Shown piece by piece: positions 1-10,372 of a stretch of 64,000 nt of DNA. Under the pieces are notes generated by a model, which worked only from the letters and a program-made list of their open reading frames with translations, was not told the origin of the DNA and ran no database searches. Position 1 is the stretch's first letter. Each line of letters starts with the position of its first letter. This DNA is from Cinnamomum chago. Taxonomy: Eukaryota; Streptophyta; Magnoliopsida; Laurales; Lauraceae. The position numbers were made by a program, and so were the translations under genes. The stretch spans positions 70,820,001-70,884,000 of the forward strand of contig CP142451.1 of assembly GCA_038049695.1 (NCBI GenBank), given 5' to 3'.

Positions 1-1942
1 CCTTTGCCAATTATGTCACAAGGTTCATCATCACCAAGATAAACTTTACCAAAGTCACCGTGTACCTAATTTTTGAGATATTCTCTATGTGCAGTAACAT
101 GAAAGGACGCACCTAGGGTTGTAAATGGGTCAGTTTCGGTCCGGGTCCAGGGTGGACCCGGACCCTGAACTATTTAGTAAGAGGGGGAACCGGACCTGGA
201 ACTGGACCCGTGTCGGAACCAGGAAACTGGTTCCGAAACCGGTTCCGATAATTTTAATGGGAACCGGAACCGGAACCAGAACCGTTTACGATGCGGGTCT
301 GGTTCCGGTTCCGGGTATGGTTCCGGTTCCGGTTCTTGCCCAGTGACAGTTGTGAAGAACATTAATCAGGAAGACTAGTTTCCGTGCTCTCATCATATGC
401 AGAGTGTTGTGTTTTCAGGTATGATCTTGGTAAAGGTTCTAAGTTTATATGAAGCTCCTTCAGAAAGTGGTTTGTGTTGCATTTGTCATTTTTCATGTTC
501 AGACAATCTCATGTATAAATCAAAGGGAGAAAAGAATAAAATGTTTGTTTGAAGTACTGAATGATCATGAGAAGCTTGAGACATTAGCAGAAGAATGAGA
601 TATCATATGATAAGTATATAATTATCTTATCTGACTAGTCTCGTGAATCATAAACCGTAGCGGTTGGATTACGCACGGCTGTGCTGAATTTGATCGTTCA
701 AATTGGAGTGTAGGTTAGTTCTCTATATCATTTGATCTTTACTGTTCACTTGTAAATCCGCCTACTGGGACACATGCAGAAGATGGTAGATGAGAGTCTA
801 CATTGTTAGTTCATATAATATGATTTGTTATTTGACTATAGGAATCTGGGATTACTTGGAACTATTTAGGTTAGAGTATATTGTGTCGGGTCCGGGTCCA
901 CGGGTCTGAGCTACTGTGGATCCGGAACCGGACCCGTTTAGGTAACAGTTCCAAAAAAAGGATCCGGAACCGGAACCGTTTACTTATCGGAACCAAAATA
1001 AGGACCCAAATCCGGAACCTTCGGGTAATCGGAGAATCGGGGACTCATTTACAACCCTAGACGCACCAGAATCTATAACCCAAGATTCAGATTTATAATC
1101 AAAAGCAAGAATTAAAGCATCTCGAACAGTATCACCTGTGACATTTACGGAAGCTTCATTGTCCTTATTACCATTCTTTTTCTTGTTTTTCTTTGGTGGA
1201 GCTCTGCAGTCCTTTTTCAAATGCCCTTTCTTGCCACAATTCCAGCACTCGATCTTGCCTTTTGACGATCTTGACTTGCTCCTTGATTTTGATCTTCCAC
1301 GACTTTACTCTCTCTTAGATGATCTTCCTTTGTTTTTCACATTCAATGCACTTCCTAATGATTCACCCGAAGGCTTCCTGTGAATTTTCTCATCGAGGAT
1401 AGAACTCACAACGTCATCAAATTTCAGTTTGGTTGATCCTGGAGAATTACTCAGTGATTTAATCATACCATTCCAGCTATCTGGTAAAGAGGATAAAACC
1501 AACAAAGCCCAAATTTCATCCTCAAATTGTACGTTAACCAAGGATAACTGGCTCATGACCGTGTTAAACTCATTCAGGTGTTCAGCAACAACCCCACCTT
1601 CAACCATCTTCATGTTAAACAACTTTCTCATCAAGAAAACTTTATTTAAGGCGGAAGGCTTTTCATACATTCGTGATAGGGCATCTATAACATCTTTAGT
1701 GGTTTTCTCCTTTGACATGTTGAATGTGATAGACTTTGATACAGAGAGAGACGAACCGTACCTAAGGCTTTCCTATCGAGTACCTCCCATTATGCGTCTG
1801 ACACTGTTGCAGGTTTCTTGGCTTTTCCCTCAAGCGGGAAGTAGAAATTCTTCTGATAAAGGAAATCTTCAATCTGCATCTTCCAATACACGAAGTTTGT
1901 GCCATTAAACCTCTCAATTATGAGCTTTGTGTCATCCGTCAT
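1..1942 (-). pseudogene. Copia gag-protease, broken
   Basis: The reading frame starts at ATG 1942-1940 with MTDDTKLIIERFNGTNF, a typical UBN2 gag start, and continues through VYWKMQIEDFL, KVFLMRKLFNMKM and LSSLPDSW. These are conserved gag blocks. A CCHC zinc knuckle (CWNCGKKGHLKKDC) lies near 1250-1210, and the aspartic protease motif VIDSGAS follows near 1078-1060. After the hAT insertion the frame resumes at 105 as FHVTAHREYL and GDFGKVYLGDD, matching the region just after the catalytic DSGA. Damage seen: in-frame stop at 1790-1792, frameshift near 1740, stop at 1305-1307 after SSKRE, the 946-bp insertion, and a TAG near base 87. Family assignment is from motifs only, but the order leaves little doubt. 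Confidence 0.88.
114..1059. mobile_element. Non-autonomous hAT transposon inserted in the Copia protease codons
   Basis: Both ends carry the inverted repeat TAGGGTTGTAAATG (14 bp; then GG against AG at the next position). The flanks are an exact 8-bp duplication GACGCACC at 106-113 and 1060-1067, the hallmark of hAT insertion. Removing the element plus one target copy restores the Copia frame across DSGA-S. No transposase is encoded. The left arm (130-345) and right arm (885-1030) are rich in GGTTCC/GGAACC and GGGTCC words that fold on one another. The small open frames in this stretch are products of that repeat, not genes. Confidence 0.93.
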
Positions 1943-2815
1943 GGCTCCCACTCAAACCAAGCTACATCTACTTGATAAGTTTCTCTACCTGTCAAACTGT
2001 CAATTCGTTTCGTCTACCTTGTAGATATCGTCGATACAAATCCAACAAAAAAAAAAGACGGAATGTAATTTTGAGTCCGGATGGCTTTAGAAATCAGGAA
2101 ACAATCATGGTCGTTGAATCCGGTCAAACTGCCTTTTGACTGTACTGCTAAGCTAGTGTAACATCAGCGCTTTCTACTGCTTCTGCTGGACTTCTGCGAA
2201 ACGGGTCAGGTCGAACTGACCTAGACCTAACTTGCAACTATGCTGGGCTTCAGAAGTCGGTGGGTCGAAACTAACATGGAACTAACCTGGCTTGGAAACC
2301 GAACTTCTTGTTCCTCCCAACGATCTCTGTTCTCAGAGGCTGCCCGGCCTCTTTCCTTTGTTTGTCTTCTCCGATGACAATGGGCAACGGGTGACGAGGC
2401 GATGATGACTGCCACGATGTCCTTCTTCTCCAGCGACGACTGAGGCGGCGAAACAGAACCCTTTGTCTCAGATGAGGAATTTCGTCATGACCTTCTGATC
2501 TATCGATCTGCGACAGCAACCTCTACTTTACCTACTCCAGTGTTCTCTGTCTTTTCCGGGTCCAGCGACGAGTAATGAAACCGGAAATGAGGGATTCTCT
2601 GCCCAATCTTCCCGCAACAGCGACGCTAGAACAACCTGATTATTGTGGCCCACCTAATTGATCAGAACACCTCTGATCGTCGATCTGCAACAATGTCTAA
2701 ACCCTTTGTTTTGTGCAACAAAATCAAGAGATCCGGATGATCTCTTCTTCAGGATTACCCAATCTCGATCGTGGATCGCACGCAACACCAAGCCCTCAAA
2801 AAATCCTTGGCGCTA

Positions 2816-2827
2816 GCTCTGATACTA
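2816..2827 (-). other. Copia primer-binding site
   Basis: On the minus strand TAGTATCAGAGC lies two bases inside the LTR edge. It differs by one base from TGGTATCAGAGC, the complement of the initiator-methionine tRNA 3' end. The leader between this site and the gag ATG at 1942 is about 870 bases and shows no other feature I can name. Confidence 0.85.
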
Positions 2828-2829
2828 GT

Positions 2830-3177
2830 TGTTGGGATCGAAAACACACGCACGATCTATGAGATAATCACACAATCAATCCACGAGACAAGGATTTACG
2901 TGGTTCGGCAAGATTGCCTACGTCCATGGGAGATTCACGTCATTCACTATTATTGGAGATTCCCATAAGAGTACAAGCACTCATTGTCTCTCTTGTTTTC
3001 TCTCAATTTCACCATTAAGTACAATGCTCTCACCACCCAGTATAAATATATGAAGTCCTAAACCTCCATAACTGTCTGATCCGGCATTATAATAGATGGT
3101 CCAGATCAAACCGACAAATTACAAATAAACCCTTGTAATAGAATAAAGTCTAGATTAGACTTCACCAACCCATCACA
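2830..3177 (-). repeat. Copia 5' LTR (348 bp)
   Basis: The minus-strand LTR begins TGTGATGGG at 3177 and ends GATCCCAACA at 2830. Near its 3' part it has the block GACGTAGGC...GCCGAACCACGTAAATC (about 2930-2895), a motif common in plant Copia LTRs. A TATA-like stretch (TATATTTATA) lies near 3044-3053. The bases beyond 3177 are a C-rich tract, so a target duplication cannot be judged; the partner LTR is outside the window. Confidence 0.88.
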
Positions 3178-3190
3178 CCCCCCTCCCCCC

Positions 3191-3329
3191 AAATCACTAC
3201 CGCTATAGGTTTTATATATTAATTTTATAATAAGTGCCCCTCAACCACCCCTCCCCCAACCCCCAAACCACTACCCCTATATTATATATGCTTTAGTAGG
3301 TTTATATATTAATTTTATAACAAGTGCCC
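3191..3329. repeat. Imperfect two-copy tandem repeat
   Basis: Two adjacent copies share a CACTACC-CTAT block, TTTATATATTAATTTTATAA and AAGTGCCC, with C-rich spacers. The second copy has about 17 extra bases. It lies between the Copia LTR and the hAT remnant and belongs to neither with certainty. Confidence 0.6.
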
Positions 3330-3589
3330 GAAAAAAAAGAAAACAAATCGTCTCTTCATCTCCTATTCTCCTCGTCTGACGTCTCCTAAAACCCCAAGTC
3401 CAGTCCAAACAGCTCTGTCCAGATGGAGATGGCGATCAATTGCAGCTCGCTGCCATTTCTTGCCTCCCTCATCTGACCCCCCTAATACTCCAAAACCACT
3501 TTTCTTCACCAAGTATGAAAATTTGTCCTTTACTCCTTTAACCCTCTCTCACCTTGTATTTGATTTGTTAGTGTAGATCACTTTCAGCA

Positions 3590-3748
3590 ATGAGCCTTAT
3601 TAAAACTAGACTTCGCAGCAAAATGAAGGATAAGTTTCTCACAAACTCTTGTCTTGTGTACATTGAGAGGGAAATTGCGGAGAAGTTTATCATAGGATCA
3701 GTCATTGAAGACTTTCAAGATTTAAAAGAACGTCGAGTTCTATTTTGA
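3590..3748 (+). pseudogene. hAT transposase, last exon (C-terminal dimerisation region)
   Basis: After an acceptor-like CTTTCAG, a 52-codon frame reads MSLIKTRLRSKMKDKFLTNS then CLVYIEREIAEKF...FQDLKERRV and a stop. The pattern IKTRLR-x2-M-x-D-x-(F/W)L-x2-CLV-x2-IER(D/E)I is the extreme C terminus of hAT transposases of the TTF-type/ZMYM-like plant group. No upstream transposase exons were recognised, so this is a fragment. The element end lies some 250 bases downstream, as expected. Confidence 0.7.
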
Positions 3749-3936
3749 TGGATTATGGAAGTTTGAATGTACTAAAACACAATTATTTATGTCAGTTAGA
3801 ACCTGGTTTTATTTTTAATGCGAAATTTAGTCTTTGTTTTTAATATATTTATCATTTTTGAACTTGGAGATATGTCAAGAAAAAAATATAAAAAAATATT
3901 AGCTATCTTGATTTGTTAAAATATATTTATTTAAGT

Positions 3937-3938
3937 CC

Positions 3939-3969
<31 letters not shown>

Positions 3970-4005
3970 AAAAAAAAAAAAGATGAAATCCTGGGTCCGC
4001 CCCTG
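3937..4005 (+). mobile_element. hAT 3' end: C23-A22 tract and terminal inverted repeat
   Basis: A run of 23 C followed directly by 22 A precedes CCTGGGTCCGCCCCTG at 3990-4005. Its complement, CAGGGGCGGACCCAGG, resembles a common plant hAT terminus. No matching left terminus or 8-bp duplication was found, so the left end is lost or too diverged. A similar terminus, on the same strand, is at 10792-10811. Confidence 0.5.
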
Positions 4006-4789
4006 GATATATGCGACCTCAAAGGAATCCTTAGCTAGCCCAGACAAGCATTTATGGCCTTCACCCCAAATTGGCAACATCTCTCTTATATGCCCTCATC
4101 CCCACTTAGCTACACCTCTCTCCTCATTTCTAGAGAACTCTATAGATCTACAACCAAGTTGGTCGTTCGAACATTTCCTGTAATGAACCTTCATCTTCTG
4201 TGCTCGTCATCTTTTCTAAAAGTTTGATCTAGTACTTTTTTGGTGTGAAAAGAGGAAAATGTTAAATTATCCTCTCTCTCTCTCTCTCTCTTTAATCCTT
4301 GAAAAGCATTACTTATGAGGATGGGAGAAACACTATATTAAGTGTACTCTTCCCATGGAAATCTTTACCTAAAGCCACCGAGCACAGTTGAACAAAAAAA
4401 TTAGGATTCGTTTGTGCAAATGCACTTAGCGCAGAAAGGAAGTGAAAAATGTCAAGGTTTTCCGCACTTTGGGTCAGTAAATGTTTGTGGGGTCGATTTT
4501 TATCCCAAAAAAAAAATTCACAACATTTTCGATGCTTTTAAGGATCTCCATTTCCTACCTCTTAGGTTGGACTCAGCCTTCTGCACTTTAGTTGCACAAA
4601 CACATGACTAAAAAGGAATTTATCTTGATCTGTTCAAACTTTCAATAGGCAAATCCCATTTGGAGTTCTACCCCCTTTAACTCTGTATATCTCTACTTGA
4701 AAGCCTCATTGGGTCTAGCACAAGACTTTCGAGGCGGTTGCTCTGCCATGTTTCTTGCCACTTCATGGTTGGGATTGAATGGAATTTCC
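4006..4789. other. Unassigned stretch
   Basis: No gene or element was recognised. It holds a (CT)n microsatellite near 4270-4292. Open frames here are short and without known motifs. Confidence 0.5.
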
Positions 4790-5522
4790 TGAAAGTCCAG
4801 GATCCAAATCCTAGAGGGGGGTGAATGGGGTGAGCTTTTAACTTCTTTAAATCAATTAGCCACAAGTGATGATTTAGAACTAAAGTGTGGAAGCTAACAA
4901 AAACAATCACCACAATTCATCCACCATGACACAATGATATATAGCGGTTCGGCCTCAACGCCTACACATCCATTACCAGCTTGTGTTCCTATACCCCATC
5001 GGATTTTCACTATATATGAGTTTCAATAGACTAAGCAATAACCTTTACAAAATATTTTTCAAGGCTTAGCAATAACCTTTACAATATGCTTTCAAAGGCT
5101 AAGCAATAACCTCTTGGATTTTATGTGTGAGGCCCCACCCCTTGTGGGCCCTCTAATTGCTATTTTATAGGCTAATTAATACTAATTTATACTAATTATT
5201 GGTTAATTGTGCTAATTATTGCTAATTACTATCTAATTGGGCTAATTAGGGGTTAATTAGAGTGATTAGTTAGATTTTCTAAGTTAGAGTTAGATTAGCT
5301 TAGTTGAGTTAGTATTTAATTAGTAAGGGGTTTTGGTTAATTCTAGGCTAATAGTGCTAGTTAGGCCCTTAGTTTGAGTTTAATTAATTATAGGAGGGGG
5401 GTTTATGATAAAGGTGCTCCTCTCTAGAAGATTCCTACCAAAGGACCAAACTAACCCTAACCCTAACCCTAATCCCATGAAACCCTAAGGGCTAATCTTG
5501 TCCTTAATCCCTTCCCCTAAAC

Positions 5523-5530
5523 TATAAAAT
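5523..5530 (+). promoter_or_regulatory. TATA box of family D LTR
   Basis: TATAAAAT lies 397 bp inside the LTR, followed by a C/T-rich leader. Just upstream (5455-5475) three CCCTAA units form a telo-box-like cluster, a type of element found near plant promoters. Function is inferred. Confidence 0.55.
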
Positions 5531-6380
5531 GGCTCTTATCCCAAGAACCCTAAACCATGAGCCAGCCCCCCCTTCCCAAGAACAATTCCAGCCACTGTTC
5601 CTTGCAATTTTCCTCCTCCCCTCTCCCTCAATTTTCTCTTCCAAACGACAGCCACAGTTACTATGACTATGCTGGAACTTCCTCTCAGCTGCTGCAGTCA
5701 CTACTCTTCATTCCTCTCTTCTTTCTCCTGCTAAGTTACTGTGCTGGGATTCACCTGGGAGCTGTAGCTGCTGATACTTCATCTTCCTTCTTCATTTCTC
5801 TCTTTTCCTCTCTCATTTCCCCTCATTCCAGCCCCTATTACTGTGCTGGAAGCCACTGTTTGTGCTGGGATTTTTCCTAAGAGCTCTACTGCTGCTACTA
5901 CACCTTCTTCCTCCCTCATTTCTTCCCCTGGGAGCTGCTGCTACTGCTGGAATTTGCATTAAGGAGCTGTTACTCTGCTGTATCATCTTCTTCTTCTTCT
6001 TCTCTTATTCAGCTGGGTTCTCTTCTAGTTCTCTTTCTCTCTACAAACCCTCTCTCAATTACTAAAGGCAAGTGCTCATACTCCTAGCTTAGAACATGTA
6101 TTTTATTTTGTGATTTTAGTAGCTTCAATTCATAAATGTGATTAATTGAGTCTTAGTTATCACCTGGAGCTCTGTTTTGTTGTTTTGGATGAAATGGCAT
6201 TGATGGATGGGGGTTTCACCCCCCATTTGGAAGATCAATGGGCCACAAGGTTGCCAATTAGTGGGCATTTGAGTGGTTTGATGTTTGGAGATGATTTGGT
6301 GAAGTTTGGGACTGATTGGAAGTGATTTGGATGGAAAAAGAGCCAAAACGGAAAATCTGCAGAAACTGTTTTCGTGTTCC

Positions 6381-6544
6381 CAGTCGACCGGCAGACTCGA
6401 CCAGCAGTGTTCCCGGTCGACCGGGACCTGCAGGCCGGTCAACCGGCAACACTGCAGCTGTAACTGGACAGCTCCCAGTTGAGCTGTTCTGCAGACTGAT
6501 TTTTTAATGTTCCTGGTCGACTGGGACATACCCTGGTCGACCGG
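6381..6544. repeat. GTCGACC palindrome cluster in family D
   Basis: Units centre on CCGGTCGACCGG-like palindromes: CAGTCGACCG (6381), CCCGGTCGACCGGG (6412-6425), CCGGTCAACCGG (6435-6446), CCTGGTCGACTGGG (about 6511-6524) and CTGGTCGACCGG (6533-6544). Between them sit repeats of AACACTG and CTGCAG. It lies about 860 bp downstream of the TATA box. Confidence 0.8.
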
Positions 6545-8195
6545 TAACACTGTGTTTTTGGGAAAAACTGGCCCTCGGCCATTTTCTTGCATAAAATCCA
6601 TTTCAGTTAGCCAAGTTGACTTGGCCTTGTCCAAGTTAACCTGGAACACACTGTCTTTGCAAGAATTGACTGAAAGTTGGTTTTTCACCCGAAACCCAGA
6701 CTCTTTACACCCAAATCAACCTTATACTTAGGATTTACATTTAGAAAGTGTTTAAAGCTGGGACATCAATCTTTCTAAGGTTTTTCGAGTATGCGGTTAA
6801 TCACCTAGGCCAGGTGTTTGACCGGACACGCTGGAAACCTTTAGAAACGAATTAAGTTGTCCAGGAGGCCTGATTCAGGTAATTCAGTGCACTCGATTGA
6901 TCCACCAGGCCAGGAGGTCAACCGAGCACACTACACATCAGGTTCACCTGGAAAACCCTGATTTTCCAGTTTTCAACATTGAGGAGCTATGATCAGTTGT
7001 GGGGCCCATTGACCATCCAAATGAAAGTTTATCGATGTACCAAGCCCGAGTCAACGGTGCGGCTCAACCTTGACTCGCCGGGACCACTGATTAGTGTTTT
7101 GGTTATTAATCTAAGATGATTCGACCTCTAAGAGTTGTCAAAGATGCCCTTAACCACCTAAGCACCAAACATAGTATTTTATGGCATTAATGACTTCGTT
7201 TAGAGATCGAATTACTGGAGATGGACCTGAACCTAATGTGGCCCATTACCTAGGATTGGACCGTTGTTTTTCCCTGTTGAGTCTCTTGTTGGAGTTCATA
7301 CTTCACTTCTTTTATATGTTGTCATTCTTAGATCTTTAGAATAGCTGTTAACTGTTATTAATGGAAATTGGAGGACCTAAACCTAGGATATCTTAGAGGT
7401 GAACTGATAGACTGATTTGGAGATCATTGACCCTTGTCTGTGTCTAGGCGGACCCTTATTGGGCCTAAGTGTGGGATGTGTACCTTTAGATGGAAGAGGT
7501 AGTTTTTATTGGACTGTTAGGTCACTATGGATTAGAAAGAACTGATTATCAGTAGTAAATGGATTGTTGCCTCGTTTGGACAGATTTAGACCAGGCCATA
7601 TGCTGATGGGCCTTGGTATGGATCCAACAAGTGGGCTTGGGCCTTGAATGAAATCCATAGACTAAGTTGATATGTATGGACCTCATAGAGGTGTGGATAG
7701 GACCTTGTTCACGCAAGGCAAAGCCTAGACAGACACAGACCCTTAGAGTTATTCTCGAGTCGGCATTAGACATTCACTCGGTTGATTTAAGCTCAGCCTG
7801 TGGACTGATCATCCCCGGTCGGAGCTAGTTGAGTGTTGAGGAGCTATCATGATGAGCTGTGTGGTTAAGACGGACGGTGTGATACCGTGTCCGGTCTTGA
7901 GTGATGAGATGATGAGTTGATGTGATGTATTGCGGGATTAGTAATTCCCAACACTGGTGAGATTTCCCCGCCGCAACTGTATTCAGTATGGGAGGGCCGC
8001 GGCATAATATTCCGCAGTATTCCAGCTCGTGTGAATGTGCCATTTTGTTGTAGTAGTTTAGACTTCTTTTATTTATCCTGATTCTCTATGATTATCATGC
8101 ACAACTGCCTAGTACTTTACCTTGTCATTCTTTAATTTATTTACTCGTCTCTATTCATTTGATATATATGCTCTATGTTAGTAGTATGTTGTAAC

Positions 8196-8235
8196 TTGCC
8201 AGATCTTTTAGATCTGACCCTTCATTGGTGCTTAG
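8196..8235 (+). promoter_or_regulatory. Conserved LTR hairpin plus acceptor-like motif (family D copy)
   Basis: TTGC then stem CAGATC (8200-8205), loop TTTTA, stem GATCTG (8211-8216), then ACCC and TTGGTGCTTAG. The same layout with other stem bases is found at 27711-27750, 33124-33163, 39851-39891, 42493-42535 and 62541-62580. It could act as RNA (splice site, packaging or processing signal); this is inference. Confidence 0.6.
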
Positions 8236-9519
8236 GCCTTGACCCAGAGATCCCAGAGGACGCACTAGCGCTAGTTGAGGTGCCGATCGCTGGAGAGTAC
8301 GCGTGGGGCCCGGCCGACACGGATGTCGAGCCGGAGGGCGGAGACGACTTACATGGGTTTTGAGAGTCCTCTTTATTTTGGGTTTGAGAGGCAAAATTTT
8401 GTAGTGAGTTGGGTAGAATTAAATATGTATTAACTTTGATTAACAATTGAACCCTTTTTAATTAGACTGTAGTTCTGCTCACACTTTACTTATATATATC
8501 GATACCTATTGCTTCCGCTTATTTCTTATGCTTCCGCAATTTAACTGTTAATATTATATGGTTCAAAAAGTTTTAAATTGGACCTCACTGCGGCCTACGA
8601 TCTTGGAAGTTCTCGGATTTTTCGGGAAGTAGCGCGCCAATTTCGGGTATTCGAACGAGTATATCGATATCCGGGATTGGGGCGTTACATTATGGCTCAC
8701 CCATAACCTTTACACTTATGCCTTTCTAAGGCTAAGCAATAACATATGCAACCAAAAGGTTGGTTCTCTCTCTAAGTAGTGTCTAGAGTACACTTGATGA
8801 AGATACAATTTTGGCTCAATACAATACCTCTAAAGAGGCGGATATAAAAGTGAAAATCTAACTCACACATACACTATATGAATGCAAAAATTAATGCTAA
8901 ATGTGTATGCATGATGTCCTCAATCAATTTGAAAATAAAAGCTCATAAAATATTTATGATTGAGGTAAAAATACTAATTACATGTTAAAAAGAACTTGTA
9001 AAAGATATGCTTATCTAGTCCAAACAAGTTGTGAAATTTTAAGAACAAAACATCATGTGATGCATAAGGACTTCAATCAATTTTAAAAATGAAGCTTAAT
9101 GAATGTATGCTAAAAGCATTTGAAAGTGTAAAGCACAAAGTATATTTGATTAATGAAGTGAAAGAACAAATCACATGTAATTTAAAAATCAACTTAAGAA
9201 TGATATACCTATCAATGATAAGCAAGTTGAGTGAAACTTAAAAAAAAAAAACAAATACATGTGATTTGTGAGTGTTGTTGAATCCAAAACATAAGATAGA
9301 TTGAAAATAATTTTCTTGTGATGGAAATCAACAACCAAAGATTTGGAATGAGCTTTAGCGTTAGCTTTAGTTGATTCCAAGCTTTAGCTTCCCATTTGAC
9401 CAACTAGCCCTCTTTAGCTCATTCTCCTTCGTTTGGCCTCAAAAAACCTCTTGGAGTCCCCTTGGTTCCTCAATTTTGGCCTTGGAATGAGCTTGTTTTT
9501 ATAACAAAAAGTGCCCAAC

Positions 9520-9653
9520 GGCTACTCCCCGGTCGACATCCTACACCCCCGGTCGACCGGCATCTCAACAGTAAGGATTTTGATTGTTTGAGACCAAACG
9601 GCTATGTGCCTGGTCGACATCCTGTGTGGTCGATCGACCGGACCAGCAGGGAT
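9520..9653. repeat. Degenerate GTCGACC palindrome cluster (family A, minus)
   Basis: The cluster holds CCCCGGTCGAC, CCCGGTCGACCGG, CTGGTCGACATCC, GGTCGATCGACCGG and TTGACCGACC. Position and order match the pre-TATA cluster of the other family A LTRs, with more mutations. Confidence 0.75.
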
Positions 9654-10073
9654 GTTGACCGACCACATTGGGTCTAATCTGCCCATTTTCCCATTTTTTT
9701 ATTTTTCATAGTTTTTCTCTGTGGGAATTCCTGGGCCATGGAATCATGCTTAGATTCATGTTTAAATTAATCTAAAGGTATTTTTTTTTAAATGAACCTA
9801 AAATGCCTAAAAAAATATTTACCAATCTATGCCCAAATGCTAGCATGAGACAAAAATCTTTTTTTAAAAAATTAATGCATCCAAGTTTAAAAACCAAAAC
9901 ATCCATGAAACATAAGTTCTTAAAGTTATAAAACAATGCATGTGAAAATCAACATTTTAAGTGTTTCAAAATCAATGGTAATGTGAAAACTCGAATGATG
10001 CTAAAATGATAATACATCCATCAAAATGCAATACACAAAATCCCTAACAGTTCCCTATTAAAGTGAAACTTAA

Positions 10074-10132
10074 GATTTGTCATTGAGCATATTGCATTCA
10101 TCAGATTTGTCATTGAGCATATTGCATTCATC
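10074..10132. repeat. 30-bp direct duplication
   Basis: GATTTGTCATTGAGCATATT plus GCATTCATC occurs twice in tandem with one base between copies. It lies just outside the end of the family A solo LTR. Confidence 0.8.
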
Positions 10133-10150
10133 TTAAATAGTCCAACAACC

Positions 10151-10151
<1 letters not shown>

Positions 10152-10213
<62 letters not shown>
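10152..10213. repeat. C31 homopolymer and (AC)n microsatellite
   Basis: Thirty-one C in a row, then CACCC-like spacer bases and about 15 AC units. The open frame through it on the minus strand (Gly/Val/Cys runs) is meaningless. Confidence 0.9.
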
Positions 10214-10216
<3 letters not shown>

Positions 10217-10227
10217 CATTGGCCCCT

Positions 10228-10372
10228 CCAAGGCATTTTTTTTTATAGTTCCAGAACTATTTCCGGACATCCTACCCATAGAAAGAGTGTAAAAGACATC
10301 CAAGGCATTTTTTTTTTATAGTTCCAGAACTATTTCCGGACATCCTACCCATAGAAAGAGTGTAAAAGACAT
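10228..10372. repeat. 72-bp tandem duplication
   Basis: Two head-to-tail copies start with CCAAGGCATTTTTTTTT and end with GTGTAAAAGACAT. They differ by one T in the poly-T run, so the duplication is recent. No element class assigned. Confidence 0.85.

Larger units (their letters stand above)
1..3177 (-). mobile_element. Ty1/copia LTR retrotransposon, 5' part, decayed, runs off the window
   Basis: Read on the minus strand the order is LTR (3177-2830), primer-binding site (2827-2816), a leader of about 870 bases, then gag and the start of protease reaching base 1. Pol (integrase, RT, RNase H) and the other LTR lie outside the window. The LTR has TG...CA ends and the primer site is a one-mismatch match to the initiator-methionine tRNA site used by most plant Copia elements. 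The gag family (UBN2 type), a CCHC knuckle and the WVIDSGAS protease motif are all Copia-type. Several stops, a frameshift and an inserted hAT element show that it is dead. Confidence 0.9.
5126..8689 (+). mobile_element. Family D solo LTR, 3564 bp
   Basis: The ends are TGTGAGGCCCC and GGGGCGTTACA, with an exact TTATG duplication at 5121-5125 and 8690-8694, so the boundaries are secure. There is no gag or pol; TATAAAAT at 5523 and a pyrimidine-rich, ATG-poor stretch after it fit an LTR promoter and leader. Inside are telomere-like CCCTAA units (5455-5475), a cluster of GTCGACC palindromes (6381-6544) and, 490 bp from the 3' end, the hairpin/acceptor motif shared with families B and C. An LTR this long fits chromovirus (Tekay) or related gypsy elements; the clade is inferred. 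The long minus-strand frame at 6125-6688 overlaps the palindromes and looks non-coding. Confidence 0.85.
4790..10049 (-). mobile_element. Family A solo LTR, minus strand, split by a family D LTR
   Basis: On the minus strand the ends are TGTTAGGGA (at 10049) and GGACTTTCA (at 4790), the same termini as the other family A LTRs here. The flanks TTTCC (4785-4789) and GTTCC (10050-10054) differ by one base and are probably a worn 5-bp duplication. Without the nested insertion the LTR would be 1691 bp, close to the 1.7-1.8 kb of its relatives. It carries the GGTTATTGCTTAGCC repeats (5025-5112 and 8702-8745 on the complement), the poly-C/G block (about 4815) and degenerate GGTCGACC palindromes at 9520-9653. 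No primer site follows the LTR, so it is solo. Confidence 0.88.

Noticed and set aside
5455-5475. Interstitial telomere
   Set aside because: Only three CCCTAA units inside an LTR promoter region; too short to be a telomere relic.
5557-6065. Ser/Leu/Phe-rich open frames that look like signal-peptide proteins
   Set aside because: They are translations of the CT-rich leader of the family D LTR; no conserved sequence beyond base composition.
6125-6688. 187-codon open frame on the minus strand
   Set aside because: It lies inside the family D LTR, runs through the GTCGACC palindromes and has no motif; most likely chance.
10021-10236. Minus-strand open frame with Gly, Val and Cys runs
   Set aside because: It is a translation of the C31/(AC)n tract.
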